A DNA stretch of 64,000 nucleotides from HXMU1420-13 sp963691715 (GTDB lineage Bacteria > Bacteroidota > Rhodothermia > Balneolales > Balneolaceae). Where the stretch lies: the NCBI GenBank assembly GCA_963691715.1, contig OY829281.1, positions 1,984,001-2,048,000 on the forward strand, in the 5' to 3' direction. This document shows positions 18,060 to 27,696 of the stretch, piece after piece (position 1 is the first letter of the stretch; each line of letters starts with the position of its first letter). Position numbers and translations under genes: made by a program. The notes under the pieces are model-generated. The model worked only from the letters and a program-made list of their open reading frames with translations, was not told where the DNA came from and ran no database searches.

Positions 18060-21000
18060 ATGGGATTCAAAAATTCACACATAACATCTATCCTGTATGC
18101 TCTGCTCGCCAGCGTAGCTGTATCATTTCTTATATTTGAATGGTATCACTTAAAAAATGAACAGAATCAAAAGGATATTCAAAATATTGCATCCCAGTCT
18201 GTAGAACAATCATTCAATCAATTTCAAAGTCAAATCTTTGAATTCAGCTCATCTTCCACAGAATTTGCTAATGAAATCGCTAAACTTCTAATTAGCAACC
18301 AACATCTAAATAATATACGTTCAATAGATTCAGATTTTTGGGGGGTGTCTGTTTACAAAGAAAAAAAACCTATTTACTGGAAAGGGTATACATCAACTTC
18401 AGAACTCGATTCCATTGAAGCTAATAATACTGAACTACAATTATATAGAGTGCGTGAAGGAAATGTTCAGTTCTTACAATCAATAATACCAATCACCAAT
18501 ATTCAAAATACGGATACCACCTATTATCAAGTCTATACTCGATTTTTACTCAATCAACAAAACGAATTTAGTATTGGTGGAAATCAAAGTTTTGATGTAG
18601 AACTTCAAATTAATGAGCCTTATCAATTTCCAGTTAGAGTTTCTTATGCAACAATCAGACAAGATTCTGTTATTCACTCAAGAGTTTTTGAAACGATGGC
18701 AGGTAATTTTATCGCACTTGTTTACGCCTCCAACTCAGATATTGATGTGTATCTATCTAACAGTAAGGATAAGATTAGAAATATTCGCTCTTATTTCATT
18801 TTATGTATCGTAATTTTATTTACAATTTTAATTCTGTGGCTCACTAAATCTATTAATATCTATCTTCGACTCCTATTACAGTGGTCTTTTTTAGGATTAA
18901 TTCATGCGCTTCAAGATCCATTTCTACCTCTCTTAGTAGATCATTCCTTTGTACATCTATTAATCGATGTTATTTTTATCCTACTTGGATATTTCTGTTT
19001 TTTCAGATTTATAAAATCGCGCTATGAAATAACAGTTACTTCTAATTTGTCGGAAGCCTATTTAGTTAGCTTTCTTCATGGAGTAACATTCTCTACTCTG
19101 TTACTATATTTTCTAACTAATATCTATAACCACATTGTAGAAACTCAACTCAATCTATTTAATCAAATTCTTACATCTTCTTTAGAATCAACGCTTTGGA
19201 TTTGGATTTTTGGCACATCAATTCTCATCATAGCACTCATCTTCAATATCTCATTCAATAGAGGCCTAACAAATAACTTCTTAAGTTCCATAGGTATTTT
19301 TGGATCAACCATATTTGGGCAATTAATCCCATTATTATTTAGTCTTATTTTGAGTAAAGAGATGAGTATGGATCACTCAATTATTTGGGTTTCTTTAATG
19401 GTAATTCTTGTGCTATTGGCGCTTACTTATCTACAGATTAGATATCATAGCCTAACATTAGATAAATCTTTAATCCGTTTACTTTTATTCTTGATAATGC
19501 TTGTTGCTTCTTCAATCACAACAATTATTTACTTCTCTTTTGATGAAGTGTTATATAGTAAACTAGAAACAAATACCAATGCATTTGAGGAAGACAATGA
19601 GGAAAAAATACAACAAGTAATCAGTGATCTTCTAAACGAAGCATACTCAGAAGTAAGATCAATATCTCTTTACAGTGTATCAAATTTCGAACAAATTATT
19701 AATGAACTGCTCCTGGAGGATTGGCTAAAATATTCATTTTCTGTTCAATTAATAGATAAATCTGGAACTCCACTTGCTGCCTATAATACGAATTTATCAG
19801 TTCCTCAATGGACGAGAGATTACAGAATCGATGAATTAATTATCCCTTATGAGGAAGAGCGTATACGAAAGGCTAATATCCGCCCTATTCTACGAAATCA
19901 ACCAATAAATACAGTAAATGCTGAATATTCATATTTTATGCGTGGATGGATACCTGTATATCAAAGTAGAAGATCTGAAACCATCAGCGGATGGATATTA
20001 GCAACTTTATATAAAGAAATACCTGAATTAAACCGACCCTTTCGATCTGTTGTAAATGCAACAATACAATCTCCAGAAGAAACGGCTTTTACCTTCACTG
20101 AATATGTATCGGGAATACCAACTCGATCTGTTGTGAGTGGCACTCTTACATCTATTCCCGATTATGGGGTTCTGCCAGCTAAAATACAAGATTATATGTT
20201 AGCCAATGCAGAATGGGTGCAATCCTCAACCATGCAAAATATGAAACTAAAAGAACGTTTTGTTCAAAGTAAAACGGGTAGCGTGATTCGAGGTACTCAT
20301 CAACAAGTAACGGTTCCCCAAATTTTGTATGTATTTCTCAGAATTTACTTCACTACAGCAATACCGCTCATTCTCATTTTGGTAGTACTTACTAGTACAA
20401 GATTTTGGAATACCATTTCTAAATCTAGAAAAATTCGAGATCGCATTATGGATAGATCCATCATTGCTAGTGTTATTTGTTTATTCCTTTTGATTGGGGC
20501 TACCGCCTTAATCTTAGAATCCCAAAACAAGATAGAAGTACAAGAGGCTCTCCGCGATCAATTAATTACTCTTACCGAAACATTGAGCGAGGTAAATGAA
20601 ACCGATCAATTTTCTAACGATTTCCTTGAAAATATTACCGCTGTTTTAGGTGTTGATGCTTCCCTTTATTCACAAGGAATATTGGTTAACTCTACCACCC
20701 CACCTATGTACAGCCAACATTTACTACCACCAACCATTCCCTGGTCGATGTATCAAGAAATTGTGAATGAAGGCGCACAACTTGCGATCGATATACTCTC
20801 CATTGGAGATCAGGAACTCATGATCGGATACCAACCTTGGTTAAATTCAGACAATGAGATAGCTGGTATTGTTGGTATTCCAACGTTTTTAAAAACACCG
20901 GACTTCTACAGTCGGTTACTTTCAACATCAAGTTATTTACTCGCATTTTACTCATTAATTTTTGGAGTACTTATTCTAACTATAGGATTTATAAGTACCC

Positions 21001-21851
21001 GAATTACCGCTCCCATAATTACACTGGAAAAAGGATTAGAAAAGATTTCTTCCGGCGACTTAAATACTAGAATAAAGGTAGAATCGAATGATGAAATAGG
21101 AATGCTTACTCAAGCATACAATTCCATGGCTATTCGCTTAAAAAAATTGCAAAATGAATTAGCACAGAATGAACGAGAAGCAGCATGGAAACAAATGGCA
21201 CAACAAGTAGCGCATGAGATTAAAAATCCTCTCACCCCAATGAAACTAAATTTGCAGCATCTTGAACGCCAACTTCAAAAAACAGGGGCAGAATTAAAAC
21301 TAAATAAACCTAGGGTCACTGCAATCACAAAAAGTATGATTGAACAAATTGAAGCATTAAACAAAATCGCGTCAGACTTCTCAAAATTTGCACAACCCAC
21401 TTCCCAAAAATTTAAAGAAATAAAGGTTAATGAATTGATCCATTCGGTAGTAATGATGTATGAAGAAGATCATTTAAACCTTTCTACAAAATTTGATACC
21501 CGTGAGTTTTTAATCATGGGGGTATCAGATGAGCTGAGAAGAGTTTTCGTAAATCTAATAAAAAATGCGAAAGAAGCCATTTCTGAAGAGGGTAGTATTC
21601 TATTAACTACGGTTTGGAATAAAACATCTAAATCGGTGGATATCAAAATTATAGATAATGGGGTTGGTATTTCAAAAGAAGATTCAGAACATATATTTCT
21701 ACCTAATTTTTCAACCAAAACCTCTGGCACGGGGCTTGGACTCGCCATTACAAAAAAAATTATTGAAGAACATCATGGTTCCATTTCGTTTGAAAGCACT
21801 GCTTCAACTGGCACTACATTTACTATAACACTGCCTCTTAATAACTCATAA
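18060..21851 (+). CDS. very large multi-membrane-segment sensor histidine kinase (NtrY-like core)
   Basis: 1263 aa, far longer than ordinary kinases. One N-terminal membrane helix (about 6-26) leads into a first periplasmic region. A polytopic block follows at about 240-500 with roughly seven to eight helices, then a second large extracytoplasmic region at about 500-760. Helices near 763 and 800 flank a cytoplasmic loop; a third extracytoplasmic region and a helix near 960 follow. The kinase core has HAMP (about 980-1030), HisKA with His1052 in QQVAHEIKNPLTPMKLN, and a HATPase with N box near 1160 and GTGLGLA near 1223. No response regulator is adjacent. Signal unknown. Confidence 0.88.
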   Translation: MGFKNSHITSILYALLASVAVSFLIFEWYHLKNEQNQKDIQNIASQSVEQSFNQFQSQIFEFSSSSTEFANEIAKLLISNQHLNNIRSIDSDFWGVSVYKEKKPIYWKGYTSTSELDSIEANNTELQLYRVREGNVQFLQSIIPITNIQNTDTTYYQVYTRFLLNQQNEFSIGGNQSFDVELQINEPYQFPVRVSYATIRQDSVIHSRVFETMAGNFIALVYASNSDIDVYLSNSKDKIRNIRSYFILCIVILFTILILWLTKSINIYLRLLLQWSFLGLIHALQDPFLPLLVDHSFVHLLIDVIFILLGYFCFFRFIKSRYEITVTSNLSEAYLVSFLHGVTFSTLLLYFLTNIYNHIVETQLNLFNQILTSSLESTLWIWIFGTSILIIALIFNISFNRGLTNNFLSSIGIFGSTIFGQLIPLLFSLILSKEMSMDHSIIWVSLMVILVLLALTYLQIRYHSLTLDKSLIRLLLFLIMLVASSITTIIYFSFDEVLYSKLETNTNAFEEDNEEKIQQVISDLLNEAYSEVRSISLYSVSNFEQIINELLLEDWLKYSFSVQLIDKSGTPLAAYNTNLSVPQWTRDYRIDELIIPYEEERIRKANIRPILRNQPINTVNAEYSYFMRGWIPVYQSRRSETISGWILATLYKEIPELNRPFRSVVNATIQSPEETAFTFTEYVSGIPTRSVVSGTLTSIPDYGVLPAKIQDYMLANAEWVQSSTMQNMKLKERFVQSKTGSVIRGTHQQVTVPQILYVFLRIYFTTAIPLILILVVLTSTRFWNTISKSRKIRDRIMDRSIIASVICLFLLIGATALILESQNKIEVQEALRDQLITLTETLSEVNETDQFSNDFLENITAVLGVDASLYSQGILVNSTTPPMYSQHLLPPTIPWSMYQEIVNEGAQLAIDILSIGDQELMIGYQPWLNSDNEIAGIVGIPTFLKTPDFYSRLLSTSSYLLAFYSLIFGVLILTIGFISTRITAPIITLEKGLEKISSGDLNTRIKVESNDEIGMLTQAYNSMAIRLKKLQNELAQNEREAAWKQMAQQVAHEIKNPLTPMKLNLQHLERQLQKTGAELKLNKPRVTAITKSMIEQIEALNKIASDFSKFAQPTSQKFKEIKVNELIHSVVMMYEEDHLNLSTKFDTREFLIMGVSDELRRVFVNLIKNAKEAISEEGSILLTTVWNKTSKSVDIKIIDNGVGISKEDSEHIFLPNFSTKTSGTGLGLAITKKIIEEHHGSISFESTASTGTTFTITLPLNNS

Positions 21852-21907
21852 TCTCATCTTTTTTTTGAACCGAATTTCCGTACAATTATTCCTCATTTAA
21901 CATCGAC

Positions 21908-23269
21908 TTGAACCACTCTTACCAAGACATAAAAACTGAGGTTATGATTCTCTTAAAAATGGGGTTACCTATTGTTGGAACTCAACTTTTAGGGATGGGT
22001 TTGAACGTCACAGATACGATTATGGCGGGTAATCTATCTGCAGTTGATCTAGCAGGCGTGGCTGTAGGTAATGCTTTGTACCTACCTATTTCTTTATTTG
22101 GAATGGCTATTTTGGTAGCAATTAATCCTATTGTGTCTCAATATTTGGGGGCTAGAAAATTTGATGAAATAGGAAAGTCGGCCCGACAAACATTATGGAT
22201 GGTTGCATTTCTTACAATCCCCTCTTTTGTATTCATACGTCATCTGGATTTAATAATGTATTGGTTAAATGTAGATCCAGAGATTATTCCAAAGTCGTCC
22301 GATTATTTAAAAGCAATTTCTTGGGGGATACCAGGATTACTCACTTTTGCAGGCTTACGTTACTTCACAGAAGGTTTAGCTATTACAAAACCAGCCATGT
22401 ATATCGCATTATTGATGCTTATTCTAAACATTCCCATAGACTATGTGTTGATGTACGGCAAACTTGGGTTTACAGCCATGGGAGCCGAAGGCACAGGATA
22501 TGCAACTACTGTGGTGCAACTATCGGGTGGCTTAGCAATGGTACTTTTTATGGCTTCATTTAAACCCATAAAACGGTTTAATATTTTCGCTCGCACTAAA
22601 GGACCCGACTGGAAATACATCAAAGAAATTTTACATATTGGTGTGCCAAATGGTATTAGTTCTACGCTAGAAGTATTATTATTTGCAGCGGTTAGTGTAT
22701 TAATGGGAACGCTATCAGTCACTGCATCCGCATCGCACCAAGTAGCCATAAATATTGCTGCAACTATATTTATGATTCCCTTCGGGCTTTCCATGGCGAT
22801 TTCTCAAAGAGTTGGGCTTGCCGTTGGTCAAAACTCAATGAAGCAAGCCCGATTTAGAGGGTTTTTAGGAACAATAGTGTGTGTAACCATAATGATGTTC
22901 ACAGCTATTTTAATTTTTACCATTCCAGAACATATTGTTGGAATTTATACCAACGATCCAGAAGTAATGGCATTAGCTGTATCTTTAATTTTTTATGCTG
23001 GTTTATTTCAAATTTCAGATGGCTTACAGGTGGGTGGTTTTGGTGCCTTACGAGGTCTCAAAGATACCCGAATGCCCATGATTTTTAACTTTATTTCTTA
23101 CTGGCTGATTGGATTTTCTGTAGGATATTACCTTGGCATTATCACAGATTTTGGTCCCGGTGGGCTATGGATTGGATTAATTTCTGGACTTTCTGTTGCT
23201 GCTATATGTCATAATACCCGATTTCATTTAATGACTAAAACGGCTAAAAGTACTCTTAATAAAAATTGA
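21908..23269 (+). CDS. MATE-family multidrug/Na+ antiporter (NorM-like)
   Basis: Inner-membrane exporter of cationic compounds driven by Na+ or H+, 453 aa, with twelve predicted membrane helices in two homologous halves. MATE hallmarks are GLPIVGTQLLGMGLNVTDTIMAG near the N-terminus and VGVPNG-like IGVPNGISSTLEVLLF at the start of the second half, with DGLQVGGFGALRGLKDTRMPM near the end. The start used is TTG at 21908; an ATG twelve codons later is the alternative. No strong ribosome binding site decides between them. It is 56 nt after the sensor kinase. Confidence 0.92.
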   Translation: MNHSYQDIKTEVMILLKMGLPIVGTQLLGMGLNVTDTIMAGNLSAVDLAGVAVGNALYLPISLFGMAILVAINPIVSQYLGARKFDEIGKSARQTLWMVAFLTIPSFVFIRHLDLIMYWLNVDPEIIPKSSDYLKAISWGIPGLLTFAGLRYFTEGLAITKPAMYIALLMLILNIPIDYVLMYGKLGFTAMGAEGTGYATTVVQLSGGLAMVLFMASFKPIKRFNIFARTKGPDWKYIKEILHIGVPNGISSTLEVLLFAAVSVLMGTLSVTASASHQVAINIAATIFMIPFGLSMAISQRVGLAVGQNSMKQARFRGFLGTIVCVTIMMFTAILIFTIPEHIVGIYTNDPEVMALAVSLIFYAGLFQISDGLQVGGFGALRGLKDTRMPMIFNFISYWLIGFSVGYYLGIITDFGPGGLWIGLISGLSVAAICHNTRFHLMTKTAKSTLNKN

Positions 23270-23337
23270 AATACCAAACCCATCTTCATACATTCGACCT
23301 AAGCTACCTTTAAATTGGAATATGTAAATTAAATATT

Positions 23338-24042
23338 ATGCAAAACATAGCTACCATTTTTATTGTACTACTTTACTCTACTGTATCTTTTGCACAAAAT
23401 AATCAATTCGTAGAACTCAAAAATGGAACCATCATAGAAGGTAATATTGAACGGGTAGATAAAATCTTTCAAAAAGGAAAACTTATTGTCAATGATACTA
23501 CAGAAGTGTTGCTTCAAGATGTGTATCGATTTCAATCTTATGAAGGATATTTTATACGAATGAGTCAAGGATATGGTGATACTTGGGCTGAACGCATAAT
23601 TGAGGGTAATATTGATTTATTTACCCGTACTGTAACATCTTATAGTGGAGGAACTTGGATGCCAGTGAGTGCGCCAGGAGGCGGATCCTTCTATGTTGGC
23701 GGCGGATTTTCATCTTCTCAAGTCGAATATTTTTCAAAAAATGATGGACCACTCATGAAAGTTAATGCCTACAATTTGAAACAACATCTAAATGACAATC
23801 CTATTAGTATGGAATATCTTCAACAACGAGATGGTCTAACAGCAGTTCAATGGGTTGGTGCGATAGCAGGATTGGCTATTGCAGGTATCACGCTCTCCAA
23901 CCAAGCAGATAAAGATGAACTAGATATAACAGGCCCTGTTATTGGAATAGGTATTTTTACTGGAAGTATTTGGATTCCAAATTTTGAAAAACGAAATCTT
24001 GTCCAAAAAGCAATTATTGAATACAACGATCCAAGTTTCTAA
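23338..24042 (+). CDS. secreted protein of unknown function
   Basis: 234 aa with a Sec signal peptide (about residues 1-19, ending STVSFAQ). The mature part starts FVELKNGTIIEGNIERVDK, a beta-rich segment of the kind seen in small periplasmic proteins of this phylum. It continues with Gly-rich stretches (APGGGSFYVGGGFSSS) and one possible hydrophobic helix near 180-200 (VGAIAGLAIAGITLSN). Not assigned to a family. It converges on the DinB-like gene with only 13 nt between stops. Confidence 0.65.
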   Translation: MQNIATIFIVLLYSTVSFAQNNQFVELKNGTIIEGNIERVDKIFQKGKLIVNDTTEVLLQDVYRFQSYEGYFIRMSQGYGDTWAERIIEGNIDLFTRTVTSYSGGTWMPVSAPGGGSFYVGGGFSSSQVEYFSKNDGPLMKVNAYNLKQHLNDNPISMEYLQQRDGLTAVQWVGAIAGLAIAGITLSNQADKDELDITGPVIGIGIFTGSIWIPNFEKRNLVQKAIIEYNDPSF

Positions 24043-24055
24043 TTAGGATAAGAAA

Positions 24056-24646
24056 CTATGTTTTTGAAATAAGCCTCTTTATTTGCTCTATATGTCTTAG
24101 GGTATGCCGTTCGTGAATGATGAGACAAACACTCACTGGCATCTTCAGAATCTTAACAATGGGATTCCTAACTTTAATTTTGTCTAGGTTTATATGTTCT
24201 TTTTCTGCACGTTCTGCGATCTTTACGAATCGATTCATGTTTTGATTGAAGTGGAATAATAACGCTTCTCTCTTTAAATCTGCTTTTTTCTGAGGATGAA
24301 AAGCAGGAAACGTACCTAATTTTAGATTAAACTCGGGACTAACAGCCTTAACAAATGCACGTAATGTCCATGGTATATAATACTCGCTATCCCCTTTTGG
24401 AAGTACCTCTCCTTTTTTATCGAAAGGAGGTTCCATTTGAGACAGGTACAAATCTGTTGTTTTATTTATATGGCTTATAATCTCTCCTATACACCATCCA
24501 CCATGTTTTGGGACCCTTAAAAATACATTCTCATCAACCCCTTCTAGCAATTCATTCAACTCATGGTTGACCCATTGAAATCGTTCTATGAAAAATAAAT
24601 TAGAGTACCTCATCTTAGATTTGGGTTCATGAAATAAAAGTATCAT
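24056..24646 (-). CDS. DinB-like (four-helix, metal-binding) protein
   Basis: 196 aa. Metal-ligand histidines are placed as in the DinB/YfiT superfamily: one in WCIGEIISHINKTTDLYL near residue 60 and a pair in HERHTLRHIEQIKRL near the C-terminus. Some members are bacillithiol or mycothiol transferases or damage-induced proteins of unknown activity. A second in-frame ATG at codon 12 (MRYSNLF) could be the real start. It is transcribed divergently from the polyketide synthase operon, 97 nt apart. Confidence 0.75.
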   Translation of the reverse strand: MILLFHEPKSKMRYSNLFFIERFQWVNHELNELLEGVDENVFLRVPKHGGWCIGEIISHINKTTDLYLSQMEPPFDKKGEVLPKGDSEYYIPWTLRAFVKAVSPEFNLKLGTFPAFHPQKKADLKREALLFHFNQNMNRFVKIAERAEKEHINLDKIKVRNPIVKILKMPVSVCLIIHERHTLRHIEQIKRLISKT

Positions 24647-24743
24647 CCATGAATAGATAGTACAAAATTTTTGTTAGTTAATTAAACTTTTAAAAAGATA
24701 AATAACCATTTCCGAAGCTTTAATAAAAGCATTATTCTTAGAT

Positions 24744-25844
24744 ATGGCTGTATACATCAACGACATAGCAACCGCTGTTCCCGAAACCTTCGAACTGCAA
24801 CAAAATGTTCGAGAAATAATGAAAAAGTCGGTTCCTGGAGACCGTAAAACTAGATCTATTTTACATCGTATTTATTCACAGTCGGGCATCGAAAAACGCC
24901 ATGCTGTAAACTACGATTTTTCCGAAGATAGCGAAGATGGTTTTTTTAATCGCGTATTCAGAAATGAAATTCCTCCCACAACAGGCGAACGAAACTCCAT
25001 TTATGAAAGAGAATCGAAAAAACTTTTTCTACACGTTGCCGATCAATTGATAAAGCAAAACCCAAGCCTAGATGCGGCATCCATCACCCATGTAATAACC
25101 GTTTCTTGTACAGGATTTTATGCCCCTGGTCCAGATTTTGAAGTGGTTCGGCATTTGGGATTATCACCATCCACCCAGCGATTCCATATTGGATTTATGG
25201 GCTGTTATGCGGCTTTCCCCGCGCTTAAAATGGCAGCGTCATTTTGCAAAGCCGACCCCAATGCTGTTGTGCTTGTTATTACGTGCGAATTATGTTCGCT
25301 TCATCTCCAAATTTCGGACGATATTGATCAAATATTAGCCGCTTCTGTTTTTGCTGATGGTGCAGCCGGAGTACTTGTATCAACCAAAGAACCTCAAAAA
25401 AATGGGTATCGAATGGATGAATTTTCATCTTCTCTAGCCTATGAAGGTGAAAAAGACATGGCTTGGACAATCAGCGATACGGGATTCAAAATGGTACTTT
25501 CGAGTTATATCCCATCCATCATCGAATCAAACATCGACCATATTATGCAACCCATGTTTGAAACAATGAACATCACAAAAAATGATATTGATATATGGGC
25601 AGTACATCCCGGGGGTAGAGCCATCGTGGATAAAGTTGAACACAGCATGAATATTGACGCTGAAAAAGTAATCCCTTCCAGAAATGTGTTGGCGCAATAC
25701 GGAAACATGAGTTCCGCTACCATTTTATTTGTGCTCGATGAAATTAGAAAGCATGAGTTAGATTCCGGCGCAAAAGTGTTGCCCATAGCATTCGGTCCCG
25801 GTTTAACCATCGAGACCGGTATTTTTAGTTATATACATTCGTGA
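24744..25844 (+). CDS. type III polyketide synthase (chalcone synthase-like)
   Basis: Homodimeric ketosynthase that extends a CoA-linked starter with malonyl-CoA and cyclises the product. 366 aa. The whole catalytic triad is visible: Cys122 in TVSCTGFYAPGPDFEV, His288 in AVHPGG, and Asn321 in YGNMSSAT. GFMGCYAAFPALKMA and the C-terminal FGPGLTIETG motif are typical of bacterial members. It is the first gene of a three-gene overlapping operon with a methyltransferase and an FAD monooxygenase. That combination in other bacteria makes alkylresorcinols, alkylpyrones or alkylquinones; the product here is inference. Confidence 0.93.
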   Translation: MAVYINDIATAVPETFELQQNVREIMKKSVPGDRKTRSILHRIYSQSGIEKRHAVNYDFSEDSEDGFFNRVFRNEIPPTTGERNSIYERESKKLFLHVADQLIKQNPSLDAASITHVITVSCTGFYAPGPDFEVVRHLGLSPSTQRFHIGFMGCYAAFPALKMAASFCKADPNAVVLVITCELCSLHLQISDDIDQILAASVFADGAAGVLVSTKEPQKNGYRMDEFSSSLAYEGEKDMAWTISDTGFKMVLSSYIPSIIESNIDHIMQPMFETMNITKNDIDIWAVHPGGRAIVDKVEHSMNIDAEKVIPSRNVLAQYGNMSSATILFVLDEIRKHELDSGAKVLPIAFGPGLTIETGIFSYIHS

Positions 25845-26542
25845 TGCGCCACTCTTTAAAGTATCGACAGTCCGAATTAATAGAGTGGATGGATCGAGCT
25901 GATTGTGATCTAACAACGCTTAACAATACCTATCGACAGTTCTCAATCGTAAATACCATGCTCTCTGGATGGAGACGGATTTACAAAACCAGAATTAAAC
26001 CCATTTGTACCGAAAAGAATAAAACCTATTCCCTACTTGATATCGGATTTGGTGGCGGTGATATTCCAATCAAACTATCAAAATGGGCACATCAAGATGG
26101 AATAAACCTTCAAATCTTAGCCATTGAACTAGACGAACGTGCCCTCGATTTTGTGCAGACGTTAAACACTCCCGCTAATGTAGAATTTAAAAAACTGCAT
26201 TCCTCCCATTTGATTGATCAAGGTTCATCATTCGACATTGTGATATGTAATCATGTACTTCATCATTTAACGAATGAAGAGGTTTCAGAACTAATCAAAC
26301 ACACCGAACAATTAGCGAAACAAAGAATTATAGTATGTGACATAGAGCGCAATCTTCTTGGCTTCTACTTATTTAAATGGATCACACCGCTTTTATTTAA
26401 ACATTCCTATATCCAAGAGGATGGACTTATCTCCATTCAGCGAAGTTTTACCTTTGATGAATTAAAGAGCATCATCCCAAAAAAATGGACGCTTGATCAA
26501 ATGCCTTTTTTTAGACTTCTATTAACCCTCGATAAAACATGA
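25844..26542 (+). CDS. SAM-dependent methyltransferase of the polyketide operon
   Basis: 232 aa, class I methyltransferase fold. Motif I LLDIGFGGGD is at about residues 64-73, followed by ILAIELDERALDFV (acidic residue binding the ribose) and VICNHVLHHLTNEEV (motif IV region). The ATG at 25844 overlaps the polyketide synthase stop (TGATG); a GTG one codon earlier is possible. Its stop overlaps the next gene (ATGA), so all three are translationally coupled. It probably methylates the polyketide-derived ring. Substrate is inference. Confidence 0.88.
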   Translation: MRHSLKYRQSELIEWMDRADCDLTTLNNTYRQFSIVNTMLSGWRRIYKTRIKPICTEKNKTYSLLDIGFGGGDIPIKLSKWAHQDGINLQILAIELDERALDFVQTLNTPANVEFKKLHSSHLIDQGSSFDIVICNHVLHHLTNEEVSELIKHTEQLAKQRIIVCDIERNLLGFYLFKWITPLLFKHSYIQEDGLISIQRSFTFDELKSIIPKKWTLDQMPFFRLLLTLDKT

Positions 26543-27696
26543 ATATTGAAGATGTAGTTGTTGTTGGTGGCGGACCTGTGGGTCTTTTTCTGGGACTTTG
26601 TTTACATCATAGGGGAATTCCATGTACCATTATAGAACAGCGAACGGAAATAATGAGCGGATCTAGATCCTTAGGAATTCATCCAGTTTCTCTAGAACTT
26701 TTCGAGAAACTTGGGATGGAAGATCCTTTCCTCCAAGCTGGTTTGAAAGTACATCGTGGTCATGCCCATTCAGGCAAAAAACAGTTGGGAACCATTGATT
26801 TTAGTTCCTGTCCAGCACCCTACAACTTCATCCTTCTCTTGGCACAATCTGAGACCGAACGTATTCTAAAAGAGGAACTTTTACGTGTTAGTCCACACTC
26901 CATCATAGAAGGCGCAGAAGTAGCTCACTTACACCAAGAAGCATTTTATGTTCAACTAGAGGTTAACAAAGAGGGAGAAACCCATTCCTTAGAAACTGGG
27001 TATGTAGTGGGTTGTGACGGCAAACATAGTTTTGTGAGAGAATCCGCAGGAATCCCATTCAAGGGAAAACGCTATCCAGATACGTATTTGATGGGTGATT
27101 TTAAAGATTCCACTCATTTTGGGGATGATGCCGTTGTGTATTTACCTAAAGATGGATTGATTGAATGTTTTCCTCTTCCACATAACATGCGGCGCTGGGT
27201 AGCCAAAACTCCAAGTTATGTTGAAAAGCCTTCGCCAGAACTGCTTTCCGAACTCATTAAACAACGCATTGATGTAGAACTAGATTCCTCCACGTGCACC
27301 ACCTACAGTAGCTTTGGGGTACAGCATTATATTGCTGATCGTTTTGTGGTAGATCGGATTCTTCTAGCAGGAGATGCCGCACATGTGGTAAGTCCAATAG
27401 GTGGACAAGGCATGAATTTAGGCTGGCTCGATGCATGGCATTTAGCTAATGTGATGTCTTTTTGTAGGGGGATTTCTAAAGATTTGCCCCTTGCCGATAT
27501 GTTTGTATATGAAAGCAAACAAAAGCCAATGGCACGAAAAGTAGCCCGAAGAGCAGAATTGAATATGAGGATGGGACGAGCTACTCATTTTCCTTGGCTA
27601 AAAAATCAATGGGTATCACGGTTGACACAATCACCATTACAAAAGAACATTGCAGAATTCTTCACCATGCGTGGGCTAGAAAGCTGGTGGATGTAG
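26539..27696 (+). CDS. FAD-dependent aromatic monooxygenase of the polyketide operon
   Basis: 385 aa flavoprotein of the UbiH/PheA hydroxylase type. The FAD dinucleotide motif VVVGGGPVGLFLGL is at residues 7-20, the DG motif is GYVVGCDGKHSFVRE in the middle, and the GD motif is LLAGDAAHVVSPIGGQGMNLG at about 275-295. It likely hydroxylates the phenolic product, as the third enzyme does in bacterial phenolic-lipid operons of the srsABC kind. Its ATG overlaps the methyltransferase stop by 4 nt. Confidence 0.9.
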   Translation: MNIEDVVVVGGGPVGLFLGLCLHHRGIPCTIIEQRTEIMSGSRSLGIHPVSLELFEKLGMEDPFLQAGLKVHRGHAHSGKKQLGTIDFSSCPAPYNFILLLAQSETERILKEELLRVSPHSIIEGAEVAHLHQEAFYVQLEVNKEGETHSLETGYVVGCDGKHSFVRESAGIPFKGKRYPDTYLMGDFKDSTHFGDDAVVYLPKDGLIECFPLPHNMRRWVAKTPSYVEKPSPELLSELIKQRIDVELDSSTCTTYSSFGVQHYIADRFVVDRILLAGDAAHVVSPIGGQGMNLGWLDAWHLANVMSFCRGISKDLPLADMFVYESKQKPMARKVARRAELNMRMGRATHFPWLKNQWVSRLTQSPLQKNIAEFFTMRGLESWWM

